Positions 53,846 through 63,756 are shown, counted from the stretch's first letter. The stretch: DNA of 64,000 bases from Bacteroidales bacterium (GCA_017480345.1 JAFVAU010000002.1:1-64000), one strand, 5' to 3'. Made by a program: numbers and translations. Notes: generated by a model not told the origin, from the sequence alone.

Positions 53846-54691
53846 TTAGTCCATCACTTTGATGCGGATGTTGCGGTACCACACATCGTCACCGTGGTCC
53901 TGCAGGCCGATATAGCCCTCGTGGTTCTCTCCGCCGCAGTTGTTCAGGAGCTCGAAGGCGAGGGGCCAGTCCTTCTGGGAGAACTTGGAGGCCTGGAGCA
54001 TGTCGGTCCACTGCTGGGTCCACAGATGGTATTCCAGCACCTTCACATCGTTCTGGAAGTGCACCACGGTGCCCTTGTAGACCAGGATCTTCACCTTGTT
54101 CCACTCACCGTAAGGGTTCTGGTTCTGCGGAACGGCGGGAATCATGTCGTACAGGGAGGCGGACTGGCGGTTGCCGTCCACACCCAGCAGGGCGTCCGGA
54201 TGGTTGGCATTGTCCAGCACCTGGTACTCGGGAGCGGAGATGTAGATGGGCTCGTAACGCTCGTTGCCGTTCTCGTCCTTGGTGGTCACTTCCTTGGCCA
54301 GGTAGAAGATACCGGAATTGCCGCCCTTGGAAATCTTCCATTCCATCTCCAGGGTGAAATTCTTGAACTGGTGGGCGAAGATGACGTCTCCGCCTTCGCC
54401 GGTCTGGCCTTCGCCGCTGCCGGTGCCGCTGAACTTGAGGGCGCCTTCGTCCATGCTCCAGCGCTGGGGAAGGGCTTCCTTTCCGTAGCCGCGCCAACCG
54501 TTGGTGGAGCTGCCGTCAAAAAGGACGATATAGCCGTCTTCATCTACAGGGAAGGTGGAAAGGTCCACCTGGGCGGCCTCCACTACCTTGTACTCGGGAA
54601 CGGCGCCGTTTTTCTTGTTTCCTTGGTTGCCACAGGAAAGGGCGGTAACCATCATTGCAGCCATGGCTGTCAGTGCTAAGATTTTTTTCAT
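53846..54691 (-). CDS. DUF1080 (3-keto-glycoside hydrolase/lyase) lipoprotein
   Basis: 281 residues with a lipoprotein signal (AAMMVTALSCGNQ, Cys20). The DUF1080 jelly-roll signature is clear: GYIVLFDGSSTNGWRGYG, FKNFTLEMEWKISKGGNSGIFY, YEPIYISAPEYQVLDN and GGENHEGYIGLQDHGDDVWYR. DUF1080 proteins cleave glycosides already oxidised at C3, by elimination or hydrolysis. The two Gfo/Idh oxidoreductases upstream are the natural source of such substrates. Confidence 0.9.
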   Translation of the reverse strand: MKKILALTAMAAMMVTALSCGNQGNKKNGAVPEYKVVEAAQVDLSTFPVDEDGYIVLFDGSSTNGWRGYGKEALPQRWSMDEGALKFSGTGSGEGQTGEGGDVIFAHQFKNFTLEMEWKISKGGNSGIFYLAKEVTTKDENGNERYEPIYISAPEYQVLDNANHPDALLGVDGNRQSASLYDMIPAVPQNQNPYGEWNKVKILVYKGTVVHFQNDVKVLEYHLWTQQWTDMLQASKFSQKDWPLAFELLNNCGGENHEGYIGLQDHGDDVWYRNIRIKVMD

Positions 54692-54709
54692 ATCGTTTGT
54701 GTGTTGAGA

Positions 54710-56188
54710 TTACGGAAGTTCGGGGAGCGTCCAGCCCTTGCGGAAGACGGGCTTGATGAGCTCTCTGGCAAACTGGTTGGCATCTACCGGATCGGTATAG
54801 ACATTCTGGAAGGTGGGATGGCCGTCCGTGATGGAGAATCCGTCATGGATCATGGTGCGGATGGTGGCACCCTCGGGGATGTTGGTAAAGCGCATGTTCT
54901 CGCCGTCCCATTCCAGTTCCTGATTCAGGCCCTGCAGACGCACGGCCACAACGCCCATGGCCACCATCTCGTTGAAGGGGCCGGCCTCGGCGAAGTCGGA
55001 GGCGCTGGGGGTGCGGAACTCCGGGTCTTCCTTGCAGGCGCGGATCCAGTCCTGCTGGTGGTTCAGCTTGATTTCGCGGTGGATGTGCGGAACCTCGGGA
55101 TTGCGGCCCGACAGGAGGTACGGGTTCACACCATAGCAGCCACAGATGAGGGTGTCCTTGGTTCCGTAGAAGATGACGGCTCCGCCGTTGTCATTCAGGT
55201 TCTTGCCGGCGGGCAGACCTTCGGGGCGGTCCGGGAGGATGCCGCCGTCGGTCCAGGTTACCGTAACCTCGGGCATGGCCACCTTGGGCATGTTGTCACG
55301 GGCGGGGAATACGAAGCGCACCTTCTCGGCCTGCGGGCAGGATTCCGTGAGAAGGGCGGTGGAGCTGCCCTGTACCTTGGTGGGATAGCCCAGCTTCAGG
55401 GCCTTGAACACGGGATGCAGGATGTGGCAGGCCATGTCTCCCAGCGCGCCGGTACCGAAGTCCCACCAGCCGCGGAAGTTCCACGGGGTGTAGATGGAGT
55501 GGTAGGGCCGATAGGGGGCCGGTCCCAGGAACAGATCCCAGTCCAGGGTCTTGGGAACCTTCTCCGCCTTGGTGGGACGCTCCAGGCCCTGGGGCCAGAT
55601 GGGACGGTCCGTGAAGGCTTCCACGCGGGTCACTTCACCAATCTCACCGTTCCAGATCCAGTCGCAGATCTTGCGGACACCTTCTCCGGAAGCGCCCTGG
55701 TTGCCCATCTGGGTGGCCACTTTGTACTTGGCGGCCAGCTTGGTGAGCAGGCGGGACTCATAGACGGTGCGGGTGAGGGGCTTCTCGCAGTAGACATGCT
55801 TGCCGGCCTGGATGGCGGCGGCGGCAATGATGGCGTGGGTGTGGTCTGCGGTGGCCACCATCACGGCATCGGCCTCGGGCAGGAGTTCGTCAAACATGAC
55901 CCTCCAGTCCTTGTAACGCTTGGCCTGGGGATAACGCTCGAACACGTGGGCGGCGTATTTCCAGTCCACGTCGCACAGGCCGATGATATCCTCGGTCTCC
56001 AGTTCTCTGAGCACACCGGCACCTCGGCCGCCGATACCTACGCCCAGGATTTTGAGCTTTCTTCCCAGCGGGGCGGGAGCGGTCTTCTTGCCTTCTTTGG
56101 CGAAGAGTTGGCCGGGCATGACAGAGAGCCCAACGGCAGCGGCGGTTCCTGCTTTGAGGAACGATCTTCTTGACATTTCTTTACTCAT
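54710..56188 (-). CDS. Tat-exported Gfo/Idh/MocA oxidoreductase, candidate glycoside 3-dehydrogenase
   Basis: 492 residues. Twin-arginine signal MSRRSFLKAGTAAAVGL at the N terminus (start could also be the second Met). NAD-binding GVGIGGRGAGVL near residue 50 and the EKPLTRT motif (ADHTHAIIAAAAIQAGKHVY before it) define the family. Export of a folded, cofactor-loaded enzyme through Tat is typical of this subgroup. Proposed role: oxidation of a glycoside C3 hydroxyl in the periplasm (inference from operon). Thirteen bases after the first oxidoreductase. Confidence 0.9.
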   Translation of the reverse strand: MSKEMSRRSFLKAGTAAAVGLSVMPGQLFAKEGKKTAPAPLGRKLKILGVGIGGRGAGVLRELETEDIIGLCDVDWKYAAHVFERYPQAKRYKDWRVMFDELLPEADAVMVATADHTHAIIAAAAIQAGKHVYCEKPLTRTVYESRLLTKLAAKYKVATQMGNQGASGEGVRKICDWIWNGEIGEVTRVEAFTDRPIWPQGLERPTKAEKVPKTLDWDLFLGPAPYRPYHSIYTPWNFRGWWDFGTGALGDMACHILHPVFKALKLGYPTKVQGSSTALLTESCPQAEKVRFVFPARDNMPKVAMPEVTVTWTDGGILPDRPEGLPAGKNLNDNGGAVIFYGTKDTLICGCYGVNPYLLSGRNPEVPHIHREIKLNHQQDWIRACKEDPEFRTPSASDFAEAGPFNEMVAMGVVAVRLQGLNQELEWDGENMRFTNIPEGATIRTMIHDGFSITDGHPTFQNVYTDPVDANQFARELIKPVFRKGWTLPELP

Positions 56189-56201
56189 ATCAGTGTTTTG
56201 T

Positions 56202-57281
56202 TTAGTGGTTTAGTCTTTTCTTCAAAAGGCCGTAGCCGTCTGTCATCTGGCGGCGGCGTTCCCGGATCTGCACCAGTTCCTCATCCGTTCCTTTAACCGG
56301 CATTTCGTGCAAGCCGGCATCCTCAAGCATCTTCCAGGCCACTTCCGAGGCCTCTGCCGCATCCCTGAATTCCGGCATGGAAGGGTCCCTGCGGCCGGAA
56401 AGGATACTCCCTGCCATCTGGCTGCACAGCTCGGGCAGGTTCTTCTCTCCGAAGGGCTTGTCCAGGATTACCGTGCTGTCCGTTCCTCTCATTTCCACAT
56501 GGGCCGTCTTGAAATCGTGGGTCAGGTGGATGACCCCGCGGGTGCCGATGAGGTCCACGTACGCGTGATGGGTCTGGTCCTTGGAAAGCTGTCCGTACAC
56601 GAAGCCCTGCGTAATGTCAAAGACCACGCCGTTTTCAAACGTCCCGTGGCTGTTAATCCACCAGGGGTCTTTGTAGTCCCACATCCGGATGCCCTGTGCG
56701 TTCCAGGTCTTATAGGGGGCGCCGGCATACCAGCGTGCAATGTCCACATAGTGCATGCCGCAGTCGTGGAAGCAGGGGCCCTCGTACTCGTGCCCTTCTC
56801 CCGGCGCCAGGCCCGGGGTCATGTGGCAGATGCGCACGATGGCCAGCTCTCCAATCTGTCCGGACTCCACGAAGGCCTTCATCTCCCGGTGGTACCAGGA
56901 ATTCCTGAGGTACAGGTTCACGGCCGAAAACTGGGGCACGGAGGCCGACAGGGCCACCAATTCCTTCTCCTGCCCGGCAGAAATGCCTATGGGTTTTTCG
57001 GAAATAACATGCTTGCCGGCGGCAAAACAGCGTTCAATCTGCTCTTTGCGGGAATCGGCCAGGGCGCAGAGGATGACCAGCTGAATCTCAGGGTCTGCGT
57101 AAATCTGTTCGGGATTGTCCGTTACCAGGGCCTCCGGGGCATTCTGGCGCGCCCATTCCCTTTGGGCGGAGGAGGCATCGCAAATCATCTTCAGCTCCAG
57201 GTCTTCATTGTCAAGAATGGCGTTCCTGTAAAACGCTCCCATCCTGCCGTATCCAATGATTGCTGTCTTGATGCCTGTCAT
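56202..57281 (-). CDS. Cytoplasmic Gfo/Idh/MocA oxidoreductase
   Basis: 359 residues, no signal peptide. NAD site TAIIGYGRMGAFYRNAIL, catalytic-site EKPIGISAGQEKELV near residue 97, and HDCGMHYVDIARWYAG near residue 175. First gene of the operon, with a promoter box upstream. Being cytoplasmic, it may reduce or oxidise imported 3-keto-sugars, the complement of the Tat-exported paralogue; substrate unknown. Confidence 0.9.
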   Translation of the reverse strand: MTGIKTAIIGYGRMGAFYRNAILDNEDLELKMICDASSAQREWARQNAPEALVTDNPEQIYADPEIQLVILCALADSRKEQIERCFAAGKHVISEKPIGISAGQEKELVALSASVPQFSAVNLYLRNSWYHREMKAFVESGQIGELAIVRICHMTPGLAPGEGHEYEGPCFHDCGMHYVDIARWYAGAPYKTWNAQGIRMWDYKDPWWINSHGTFENGVVFDITQGFVYGQLSKDQTHHAYVDLIGTRGVIHLTHDFKTAHVEMRGTDSTVILDKPFGEKNLPELCSQMAGSILSGRRDPSMPEFRDAAEASEVAWKMLEDAGLHEMPVKGTDEELVQIRERRRQMTDGYGLLKKRLNH

Positions 57282-57308
57282 TTTTGTTATTCCTATGTGG
57301 ATTTCCTA

Positions 57309-57316
57309 CAAATATA
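57309..57316 (-). promoter_or_regulatory. -7 box for the 3-keto-glycoside operon
   Basis: TATATTTG on the minus strand, 27 bases before the ATG at 57281. Confidence 0.5.
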
Positions 57317-57333
57317 GGAAAAAACTGCCGGAA

Positions 57334-58227
57334 TTAAAACAATTTTCCCGTGTTGAATTTACTGGCCAGTCCCTGCAGTTCATCTGTGGTGGCCGGCCTG
57401 TTCAGGGCTTCTTTCTTCTCTTTCTGGAACTTAGCCTTCAAATTGGCGAACTGCCGCTTGGTGTCTAAGGTGAAGTCTCCGCCCTCGATCCAGGCAAAAT
57501 AGGAAGGCTCCGTCTCCCACACTTCCCGGGCCGTCTTTCCCTTGTGCTTGCCGAAGCTCACGACGGGCTCTCCGCCCTCTCCCATGAGCAGCCTTCCGGC
57601 ATAATCCACCGTGCGGGGCCTTCCGGCCACGGTGGAAAGGAAGGAAACGTCGTTCTTGAGTTTGTCCGGATACATGTCCAGCTGGCCCTTGAGCACCTCG
57701 TAGGTGGCCACGGTGTCCGCCTCGGCGGTATGGGCGTTCTCAAAGTCCTCCCCGCCGCAGTAGAAGCGGTAGGCGGCCTTGAGGTTGCGCGGCTCCATGT
57801 AATGGTAGATGTTCTGCACGTCCACCATCAGCTTGGCGTGGAGGTCTATGTCAATGTCCTTGTGCAGGTACAGGCGCACCCGCTCAATTTCCTCGGCCAG
57901 CATGGGAAGGTCGAACTTGGCGGAGTTGAAGCCCGCCAGGTCTGCATCTGCGAGCCAATCCACCACCTCGTCCACGCTGTCGCAGAAGCGGGGGCATCCG
58001 GCCAGGTCCTCGTCCTTGATTCCATTGACGGCCGATGCCTGCGGCGCAATGGGATACTGCCGCTGGGCCACGTAGTCCCAGGGCTTGAACCGCCAAGTCT
58101 TGATGCGCGTCTCCCCTCCGGGAAACACCTTCACAAAACTCAGCTCACAAATACAGTCAGTGGCAATATTCAATCCCGTGCTCTCAATATCAAAGAACAG
58201 CAACGGTCTCTCTAAATTCAGTTCCAT
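57334..58227 (-). CDS. DnaQ-like 3'-5' exonuclease with an extra C-terminal module
   Basis: 297 residues from MELNLERPLLFFDIESTGLN (six codons shorter than the open frame). DEDDh residues: FFDIESTG, GFNSAKFDLP near residue 104 and HTAEADTVATYE near residue 168. After the nuclease domain a small module begins at VVSFGKHKGKTAREV near residue 228 (DUF3820-like) and ends in a Lys-rich tail. It probably trims DNA or RNA ends; not the PolIII epsilon subunit itself as it lies outside dnaE context. A 166-bp palindromic element separates it from dnaN. Confidence 0.87.
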   Translation of the reverse strand: MELNLERPLLFFDIESTGLNIATDCICELSFVKVFPGGETRIKTWRFKPWDYVAQRQYPIAPQASAVNGIKDEDLAGCPRFCDSVDEVVDWLADADLAGFNSAKFDLPMLAEEIERVRLYLHKDIDIDLHAKLMVDVQNIYHYMEPRNLKAAYRFYCGGEDFENAHTAEADTVATYEVLKGQLDMYPDKLKNDVSFLSTVAGRPRTVDYAGRLLMGEGGEPVVSFGKHKGKTAREVWETEPSYFAWIEGGDFTLDTKRQFANLKAKFQKEKKEALNRPATTDELQGLASKFNTGKLF

Positions 58228-58245
58228 AACAAAAGATACTAGCAT

Positions 58246-58411
58246 GAATCAGGGTGTCTCTTTCTGAACCCATGGCCACCCTCGGCCGTGCCCCTTTAGG
58301 GCAAATGTCCCTTGGGGGACAATAGGGGGACAAAATTCTCCCGGCAGGGAGGGGCCCATCGAAGATGGGAGGGGTCGCGGAGCGACGGTTCAGAAAGAGA
58401 CACCCTGATTC
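58246..58411. repeat. Intergenic palindromic element between the exonuclease gene and dnaN
   Basis: Perfect 25-base arms at 58246-58270 and 58387-58411, starting GAATCAGGGTGTC and ending CTGAACC. The 116-base centre has CCCTTTAGGG, GTCCCTTGGGGGAC, GGGAGGGGCCCATCGAAG and the GTCGC-GGA-GCGAC hairpin (58376-58388) shared with the elements in folP and the WbqC gene. It fills nearly all of the 191-base gap, eight bases short of the dnaN stop, so the dnaN transcript would fold it as a very long hairpin. Confidence 0.88.
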
Positions 58412-58418
58412 TGCGATT

Positions 58419-59540
58419 CTATTGGATCATGATAGGCATAAGGATTCCGCATACCTTTTCGGTATCGGCCTCTTCCTCCGCAGGGAGGATGAGCGCGGCG
58501 CGGCGGGCATCGGCAAACTTGATGGTGAGGCCGTTGCAGCTCATGTTGGAGAGGATTTCCGTGAGGAAAGTGGATTTGAAGCCAATGGTGAGCTCGTCTC
58601 CGGCGTAGTTGCAGGAAATCTTCTCATAGGCGGCCAGGGCGAAGCCCAGGTCCTGGGCCGATATCTCCAGCTGTCCTTCCTTGAGGGTGAACTTGATGTG
58701 GTTGGAGGCCTTGTTGGCGCACACGGCCACACGCTTCACCGTGTTCAGGAGGAGCTGACGGTCTATCTGCAGCACGTTGGAGTTGTTCATGGGGATGACA
58801 TCCCGGTACTTGGGATACTTGCCCACCACCAGCCGGCATACCATGGCGGTACTGCCGAAGGTGAACTGGGCGGTGGAGCTGTCAAAGGCAATCTCCACGT
58901 TCTCCACCTCCTTGCCGATGATGGAACGCAGCACGGCGGCCGGTTTCTTGTGCAGGATGAAGGAAGCCTTCTCCGTGGCCTTCACATCTCCCGTGGTGTA
59001 GCAGATGAGCTTGTGGGAGTCGGAGGCCACCAGCGTGGTGCTCTCCAGGTCTATGTCAAAGAAGATACCGTTCATGGCGGGACGGATCTCGTCGTCGGCG
59101 GTGGCATAAATGGTGCCCTGGATGCCGTCCACCAGGCTTTCGGCCGGGAAAGTAACCTTGAGGGCATCCTCTCCGGTGGTCTTGATTTCCGGGTAATCAT
59201 CGGCCGGGAAATAGGGGAGGACGGAGTTACCGCTGGCCCAGCTGCACTCGAAGGAGGCGTCGGATACGGTCTTGACGCGGAGCGGCTGGTCCGGGAGTTC
59301 CTTCAGCAGGTCCGTCATGTGACGGGCGGGAACGGCCACGGAGCCTTCCTCGTCACAGCTGTCCACCTCCACGGCGGTGCGCAGGGTGAGCTCGGAGTCC
59401 GAGGCGGTGATTTCCAACTTGCCGTCCTTGAGTACAAAGAGGAAGTTCTCCAGGATGGGCAGCGGAGACTTGGACGGAATGGCCTTGGATACATCCATGA
59501 GGGCCTTCAGGAGATTGGTGCTGGAAATGGTCAGATTCAT
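58419..59540 (-). CDS. dnaN: DNA polymerase III sliding clamp (beta subunit)
   Basis: 373 residues from MNLTISSTNLLKALMDVSKA; a 17-codon upstream extension overlaps the promoter and is not used. Three clamp domains of about 120 residues each; the end (CGILMPIMIQ) corresponds to the conserved M-P-x-R/Q C terminus near the peptide-binding pocket. It tethers PolIII to DNA. Not next to dnaA in this window. Confidence 0.95.
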   Translation of the reverse strand: MNLTISSTNLLKALMDVSKAIPSKSPLPILENFLFVLKDGKLEITASDSELTLRTAVEVDSCDEEGSVAVPARHMTDLLKELPDQPLRVKTVSDASFECSWASGNSVLPYFPADDYPEIKTTGEDALKVTFPAESLVDGIQGTIYATADDEIRPAMNGIFFDIDLESTTLVASDSHKLICYTTGDVKATEKASFILHKKPAAVLRSIIGKEVENVEIAFDSSTAQFTFGSTAMVCRLVVGKYPKYRDVIPMNNSNVLQIDRQLLLNTVKRVAVCANKASNHIKFTLKEGQLEISAQDLGFALAAYEKISCNYAGDELTIGFKSTFLTEILSNMSCNGLTIKFADARRAALILPAEEEADTEKVCGILMPIMIQ

Positions 59541-59568
59541 ATAGCGTTCTTTTTGTTTTCTTAGCTTA

Positions 59569-59576
59569 CAAATATA
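59569..59576 (-). promoter_or_regulatory. -7 box for dnaN
   Basis: TATATTTG on the minus strand, 28 bases before the dnaN ATG. Confidence 0.5.
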
Positions 59577-59645
59577 AACATTTTCTTCCAAATGGCATAA
59601 GTTTTGATTTTTAATTGCCCGGAAAAAAGTTAATACAATATAGTG

Positions 59646-61097
59646 ATGAAAAACATGACAACTGTACTATTATCTATCCTGGCCGGCGGTCTCACCGCAT
59701 TTGGCGTGGTGAAGGCCACTGCCCCCCAGCCGGTCTCCGAGCCCACTACGGTGGTGACGGACGCTGCCGGCAATACTGTAGAATATCGCACTGTCAATTT
59801 GGCAGACTCGGATTATCCGGACTTCACCTATGCCGCAGAGACGGCCGTGGAGTCCGTCGTTTATGTGGAGGTGACGGTCCAGAGCCAGTCCCGCTCCATC
59901 GACCCCTTCGAGTTCTTCTTCGGTTTTGGTAACGGCTACGGCTTCGGCCAGCCCCGCGAGCAGCGCGGCAGCGGCTCCGGCGTCATCATCCGCCCCGACG
60001 GCTACATCGTGACCAACAACCACGTGGTGGCCGGCGCCACCAGCATCCAGGTCACCCTCAATAACAACCAGCAGTATGAAGCCACGGTGGTGGGCACGGA
60101 CCCCGCCACGGACGTGGCCATCATCAAGGTGGATGCTACGGGCCTTCCCGCCATCGCCCTGGGCAACTCTGACGCCCTGCGTCTGGGTGAGTGGGTGCTT
60201 GCCATCGGCTCCCCGCTGGGCGCCCAGCTGCGTTCCACCATCACCGCCGGCATCGTGAGCGCCAAGGGCCGCAGCATGCCGGACAACTCCGGAGAATTCA
60301 AGATCGAGTCCTTCATCCAGACGGATGCGGCCGTGAACCCCGGCAACTCCGGCGGCGCCCTGGTGAACAAGAAGGGTGAACTGGTGGGCATCAACACCGC
60401 CATCGTGAGCCAGACGGGCTCCTATACCGGCTATTCCTTCGCCGTCCCCGTGAACATTGTCAAGCGTGTGGCCGAAGACCTCATGGACTTCGGTTCCGTG
60501 AAGCGCGCCGTCCTGGGAATCACCATGGGCAACGTGGACAAAAAGTTTGCCGACGAAATGAAACTTTCCGCCGTGTCCGGCGTATATATTAACGAGGTTT
60601 TGAAGGGAAGTGCCGCCGACAAGGCCGGCCTTCAGAAGAACGACGTCATCGTGGCCATTGACGGCCAGAAGATTACGGACGCTTCCTCTGTGCAGGCCCG
60701 CGTAAGCAGTTACCATCCCGGAGACAAGGCCACCATCACCTATATCCGTGACGGGAAGCAGCAGGAAGCCCAGGTGGTCTTCCAGGCCAGTTCCCAGACC
60801 AACGGGGCAACCAGCCTGGATGGAGCCGTCTCCTTCTACGGAGCCAGCCTGAAAGCGGCCGATCCGGAAACCCTCAAAGCACTGGGCCTCAAGGGCGGTG
60901 TGGAGATTGTTTCCCTCGGAAGCGGCAAGATGGCCGAGGCCGGAGCCAAGGCCGGAAGCATCATCACTTTCGTGAATGACTCCGCCGTTTCAAAACCCGA
61001 AGAAGTCGTAGCCAAGGCCAAGAAGGCCACCCGCGCCATCTACCTGGAAGGTGTGGACAAGAACGGAAGGTCCTTCTACTTTGGTTTCGGCAAGTAA
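59646..61097 (+). CDS. Periplasmic serine protease/chaperone of the HtrA (DegP/DegQ) family
   Basis: 483 residues from MKNMTTVLLSILAGGLTAFG, a signal or anchor segment (the GTG one codon earlier is less likely). Triad: His in IVTNNHVVAGA near residue 122, Asp in TDVAIIKVD near residue 152 and Ser in NPGNSGGALVN near residue 235. PDZ1 spans about 285-375 (LGITMG to FQAS) and a shorter PDZ2 about 395-480. It degrades or refolds damaged envelope proteins. A hairpin separates it from rpoD. Confidence 0.93.
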   Translation: MKNMTTVLLSILAGGLTAFGVVKATAPQPVSEPTTVVTDAAGNTVEYRTVNLADSDYPDFTYAAETAVESVVYVEVTVQSQSRSIDPFEFFFGFGNGYGFGQPREQRGSGSGVIIRPDGYIVTNNHVVAGATSIQVTLNNNQQYEATVVGTDPATDVAIIKVDATGLPAIALGNSDALRLGEWVLAIGSPLGAQLRSTITAGIVSAKGRSMPDNSGEFKIESFIQTDAAVNPGNSGGALVNKKGELVGINTAIVSQTGSYTGYSFAVPVNIVKRVAEDLMDFGSVKRAVLGITMGNVDKKFADEMKLSAVSGVYINEVLKGSAADKAGLQKNDVIVAIDGQKITDASSVQARVSSYHPGDKATITYIRDGKQQEAQVVFQASSQTNGATSLDGAVSFYGASLKAADPETLKALGLKGGVEIVSLGSGKMAEAGAKAGSIITFVNDSAVSKPEEVVAKAKKATRAIYLEGVDKNGRSFYFGFGK

Positions 61098-61119
61098 GGA
61101 ATTGCCGTCCATCCCATAG

Positions 61120-61155
61120 TTTCGGTCAGTTCCTTACAAAAGGAGCTGACCGAAA
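61120..61155 (+). terminator. Hairpin between htrA and rpoD
   Basis: TTTCGGTCAGTTCCTT pairs with AAGGAGCTGACCGAAA (one wobble) around a five-base loop. Only a weak T-stretch follows (TTATT), and rpoD starts 13 bases on, so it may terminate the htrA transcript or attenuate readthrough into rpoD. Confidence 0.6.
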
Positions 61156-61168
61156 TTATTGTATATAA

Positions 61169-62029
61169 ATGAGACAACTTAAAATTACCAAGTCCATCAC
61201 CAACCGCGAAAGCGCGTCGCTGGACAAGTACCTGCAGGAGATTGGCCGCGAGGAGCTCGTGACCCCGGACGAAGAAGTGGAACTGGCCCAGCGGATCCGC
61301 AAAGGAGACCAGGAAGCCCTGGAAAAACTCACCCGCGCGAACCTTCGCTTCGTGGTTTCCGTGGCCAAGCAGTACCAGAACCAGGGCCTGAGCCTTCCGG
61401 ACCTCATCAACGAAGGCAACCTGGGCCTCATCAAGGCCGCCGAGAAGTTTGACGAGACCCGCGGCTTCAAATTCATCTCCTACGCCGTGTGGTGGATCCG
61501 TCAGAGCATCCTCCAGGCCCTGGCCGAACAAAGCCGTATCGTCCGCCTGCCCCTGAACCAGGTGGGCTCCCTGAATAAAATCAACAAGGCCCTCACCCGC
61601 TTTGAGCAGGAGAACGAGCGCCAGCCTACGAACGAGGAACTCTCCGAGATGATAGACGTTCCCAAGGACAAGATTTCCGACACCCTGCGTGTGGGCAGCC
61701 GCCACGTGAGCGTGGACGCTCCCTTCGTGGAAGGGGAGGACAACAGCCTCTTAGACGTACTTCCCAACGACGATTCCCCGTCCGCAGACAGGGGCCTCGT
61801 GAACGAAAGCCTGAATACGGAAATCGAGCGTGCCCTGAGCACCCTCACAGACCGTGAAAGGGAAATCGTGAAGTCCTTCTTCGGCATCGGCTGCCAGGAA
61901 ATGACCCTGGAAGAGATTGGAGAGCGCTTCGGTCTCACGCGCGAGCGTGTGCGCCAGATTAAGGAGAAGGCCATCCGCCGTCTCAAGATGCCCTCCCGTT
62001 CCAAACTCCTTAAAGGCTATCTGGGATGA
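61169..62029 (+). CDS. rpoD: Primary RNA polymerase sigma factor (Bacteroidetes sigma-70 type)
   Basis: 286 residues, the short Bacteroidetes form without region 1.1. Region 1.2 (about 15-45), region 2 with [19 protein letters not shown] and [17 protein letters not shown] (about 75-115), region 3 (about 130-200) and region 4 with [14 protein letters not shown] and [19 protein letters not shown] (about 215-270). It reads the TTTG/TANNTTTG promoters listed here. No clear -7 box precedes it. argS overlaps its end by four bases. Confidence 0.95.
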   Translation: MRQLKITKSITNRESASLDKYLQEIGREELVTPDEEVELAQRIRKGDQEALEKLTRANLRFVVSVAKQYQNQGLSLPDLINEGNLGLIKAAEKFDETRGFKFISYAVWWIRQSILQALAEQSRIVRLPLNQVGSLNKINKALTRFEQENERQPTNEELSEMIDVPKDKISDTLRVGSRHVSVDAPFVEGEDNSLLDVLPNDDSPSADRGLVNESLNTEIERALSTLTDREREIVKSFFGIGCQEMTLEEIGERFGLTRERVRQIKEKAIRRLKMPSRSKLLKGYLG

Positions 62030-63756
62030 CGGCCGAGGCATTTATCCAGCAAAAGGCCGCCCTGGCGGTCCAGGCCCTCTACAAGGCCGATGTTCCCGCC
62101 GACTCCCTGCAGGTCTCTGTAACCCGCAAGGAGTTCGAGGGGGACTATACCCTGGTCACCTTCCCGCTGCTGAAAATCTCCCACGCCGCCCCCGATGCCA
62201 CCGGCAACGCCATCGGCCAGTGGCTGGTGGACAACGTCCCGGAGATCAGCGCCTTCAATTCCGTGAAGGGTTTCCTGAACCTTTCCTTCTCTCCCGTCTA
62301 TTGGAACGAGAGCCTGCAGGCCGTTGCGGCCGATGAGAACTTCGGCCAACTTCCGGGCACCGGCAGGCGCATCATGGTGGAGTTTTCCTCCCCCAATACC
62401 AACAAGCCCCTCCATCTGGGCCATATCCGCAACAACCTGCTGGGAGACAGCGTGTCCCGCATCCTGAAAGCCTGCGGCAACGAGGTCATCAAGAGCACCA
62501 TCGTGAACGACCGCGGCGTGCATATCTGCAAGAGCATGTACGCCTGGGAGAAGTGCTTTGACGGCGCCACGCCCGAGAGCACCGGCAAGAAGGGGGACCA
62601 CCTGGTGGGAGACTGCTACGTGGCCTACGCCAAGATGGAGAAGGAGCACCCGGAAATCATTGACGAGGTGCACAAGATGCTGGTGGACTGGGAAGCCGGA
62701 GACCCGCACGTGCGCGAGCTCTGGGCCATGATGAACGGCTGGGTATATAAGGGCTTCGACGAGACTTACAAGGCTCTGGGCATCACCTTCGACCAGGTGG
62801 ACCACGAGAGTGAGACCTACCTCCTGGGCAAGGAACTGGTGCAGAAAGGCCTGGAAATGGGCGTCTTCGTGAAAGAGGCCGACGGCTCCGTCTGGTGCGA
62901 CCTCACCGCCGACGGCCTGGACCGCAAGCTGGTCCTCCGCGGAGACGGCACTTCCGTGTATATCACGCAGGACCTGGGCACCGCCGAGCGCCGCTTCAAC
63001 ACCTACAAGCTGGATTCCCACGTATATGTGGTGGGAAATGAGCAGGACTATCACTTCCAGGTGCTCAAGCTTATCCTGGCCAAGCTGGGCTTCGACTGGG
63101 CCAGCCAGATCTACCACCTCTCCTACGGCATGGTGGAGCTGCCGGAAGGCAAGATGAAGTCCCGCGAAGGGACGGTGGTGGATGCCGACGACCTCATCGA
63201 GAGCATGTACCAGGAGGCCAGGAAGACCTCCGAGGAAAGCGGCAAGCTGGAAGACCTCCCGGATGAGGAGAAGGAGCGGCTGTATCACATGATCGGCCTG
63301 GGGGCCCTGAAGTATTTCATCATCAAGGTGGATCCCAAGAAGACCATGCTCTTCAACCCCAAGGAATCCATAGACTTCAACGGCAACACCGGCCCCTTCA
63401 TCCAGTACACGCACGCCCGTATCTGCTCCATCCTCCGCAAGGCACAGGTGCCCTTCGGCCCGGAAAGCATCCTGGCCGATGCCCGGCCTTCTGCGAAGGA
63501 AATCCGCCTCACAAAGCTGCTGAGCCTCTATCCCGGCAAGGTGGCCGAAGCCGGCGCCGCCCTGAGCCCCGCCGTCATCGCCAACTACGCCTACGAGCTG
63601 GCCAAGGAGTTCAACCAGTACTACCACGACACGCCCATCCTCAAGGAAGAGAATGAGGCTGTGCTCTGCTACAGGCTGGAGCTCATCGCCACCCTGGCCC
63701 GTACCCTCAGGAGCGCCATGGGCCTTCTGGGTATCGAACTTCCGGAAAGGATGTAA
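62026..63756 (+). CDS. argS: Arginyl-tRNA synthetase
   Basis: 576 residues. N-terminal tRNA-binding domain (about 1-110), HIGH motif [12 protein letters not shown] near residue 126, [16 protein letters not shown] near residue 383 (KMSKS equivalent) and a DALR anticodon domain at the end ([32 protein letters not shown]). Translationally coupled to rpoD, and the ABC transporter start overlaps its stop (TAATG). Confidence 0.95.
   Translation: MTAEAFIQQKAALAVQALYKADVPADSLQVSVTRKEFEGDYTLVTFPLLKISHAAPDATGNAIGQWLVDNVPEISAFNSVKGFLNLSFSPVYWNESLQAVAADENFGQLPGTGRRIMVEFSSPNTNKPLHLGHIRNNLLGDSVSRILKACGNEVIKSTIVNDRGVHICKSMYAWEKCFDGATPESTGKKGDHLVGDCYVAYAKMEKEHPEIIDEVHKMLVDWEAGDPHVRELWAMMNGWVYKGFDETYKALGITFDQVDHESETYLLGKELVQKGLEMGVFVKEADGSVWCDLTADGLDRKLVLRGDGTSVYITQDLGTAERRFNTYKLDSHVYVVGNEQDYHFQVLKLILAKLGFDWASQIYHLSYGMVELPEGKMKSREGTVVDADDLIESMYQEARKTSEESGKLEDLPDEEKERLYHMIGLGALKYFIIKVDPKKTMLFNPKESIDFNGNTGPFIQYTHARICSILRKAQVPFGPESILADARPSAKEIRLTKLLSLYPGKVAEAGAALSPAVIANYAYELAKEFNQYYHDTPILKEENEAVLCYRLELIATLARTLRSAMGLLGIELPERM

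Noticed and set aside
56105-56130. GTCATGCCCGGC on the minus strand resembling a REP end
   Set aside because: It encodes the Tat signal region of the Gfo/Idh protein and lacks the second arm, so it does not form the palindrome.
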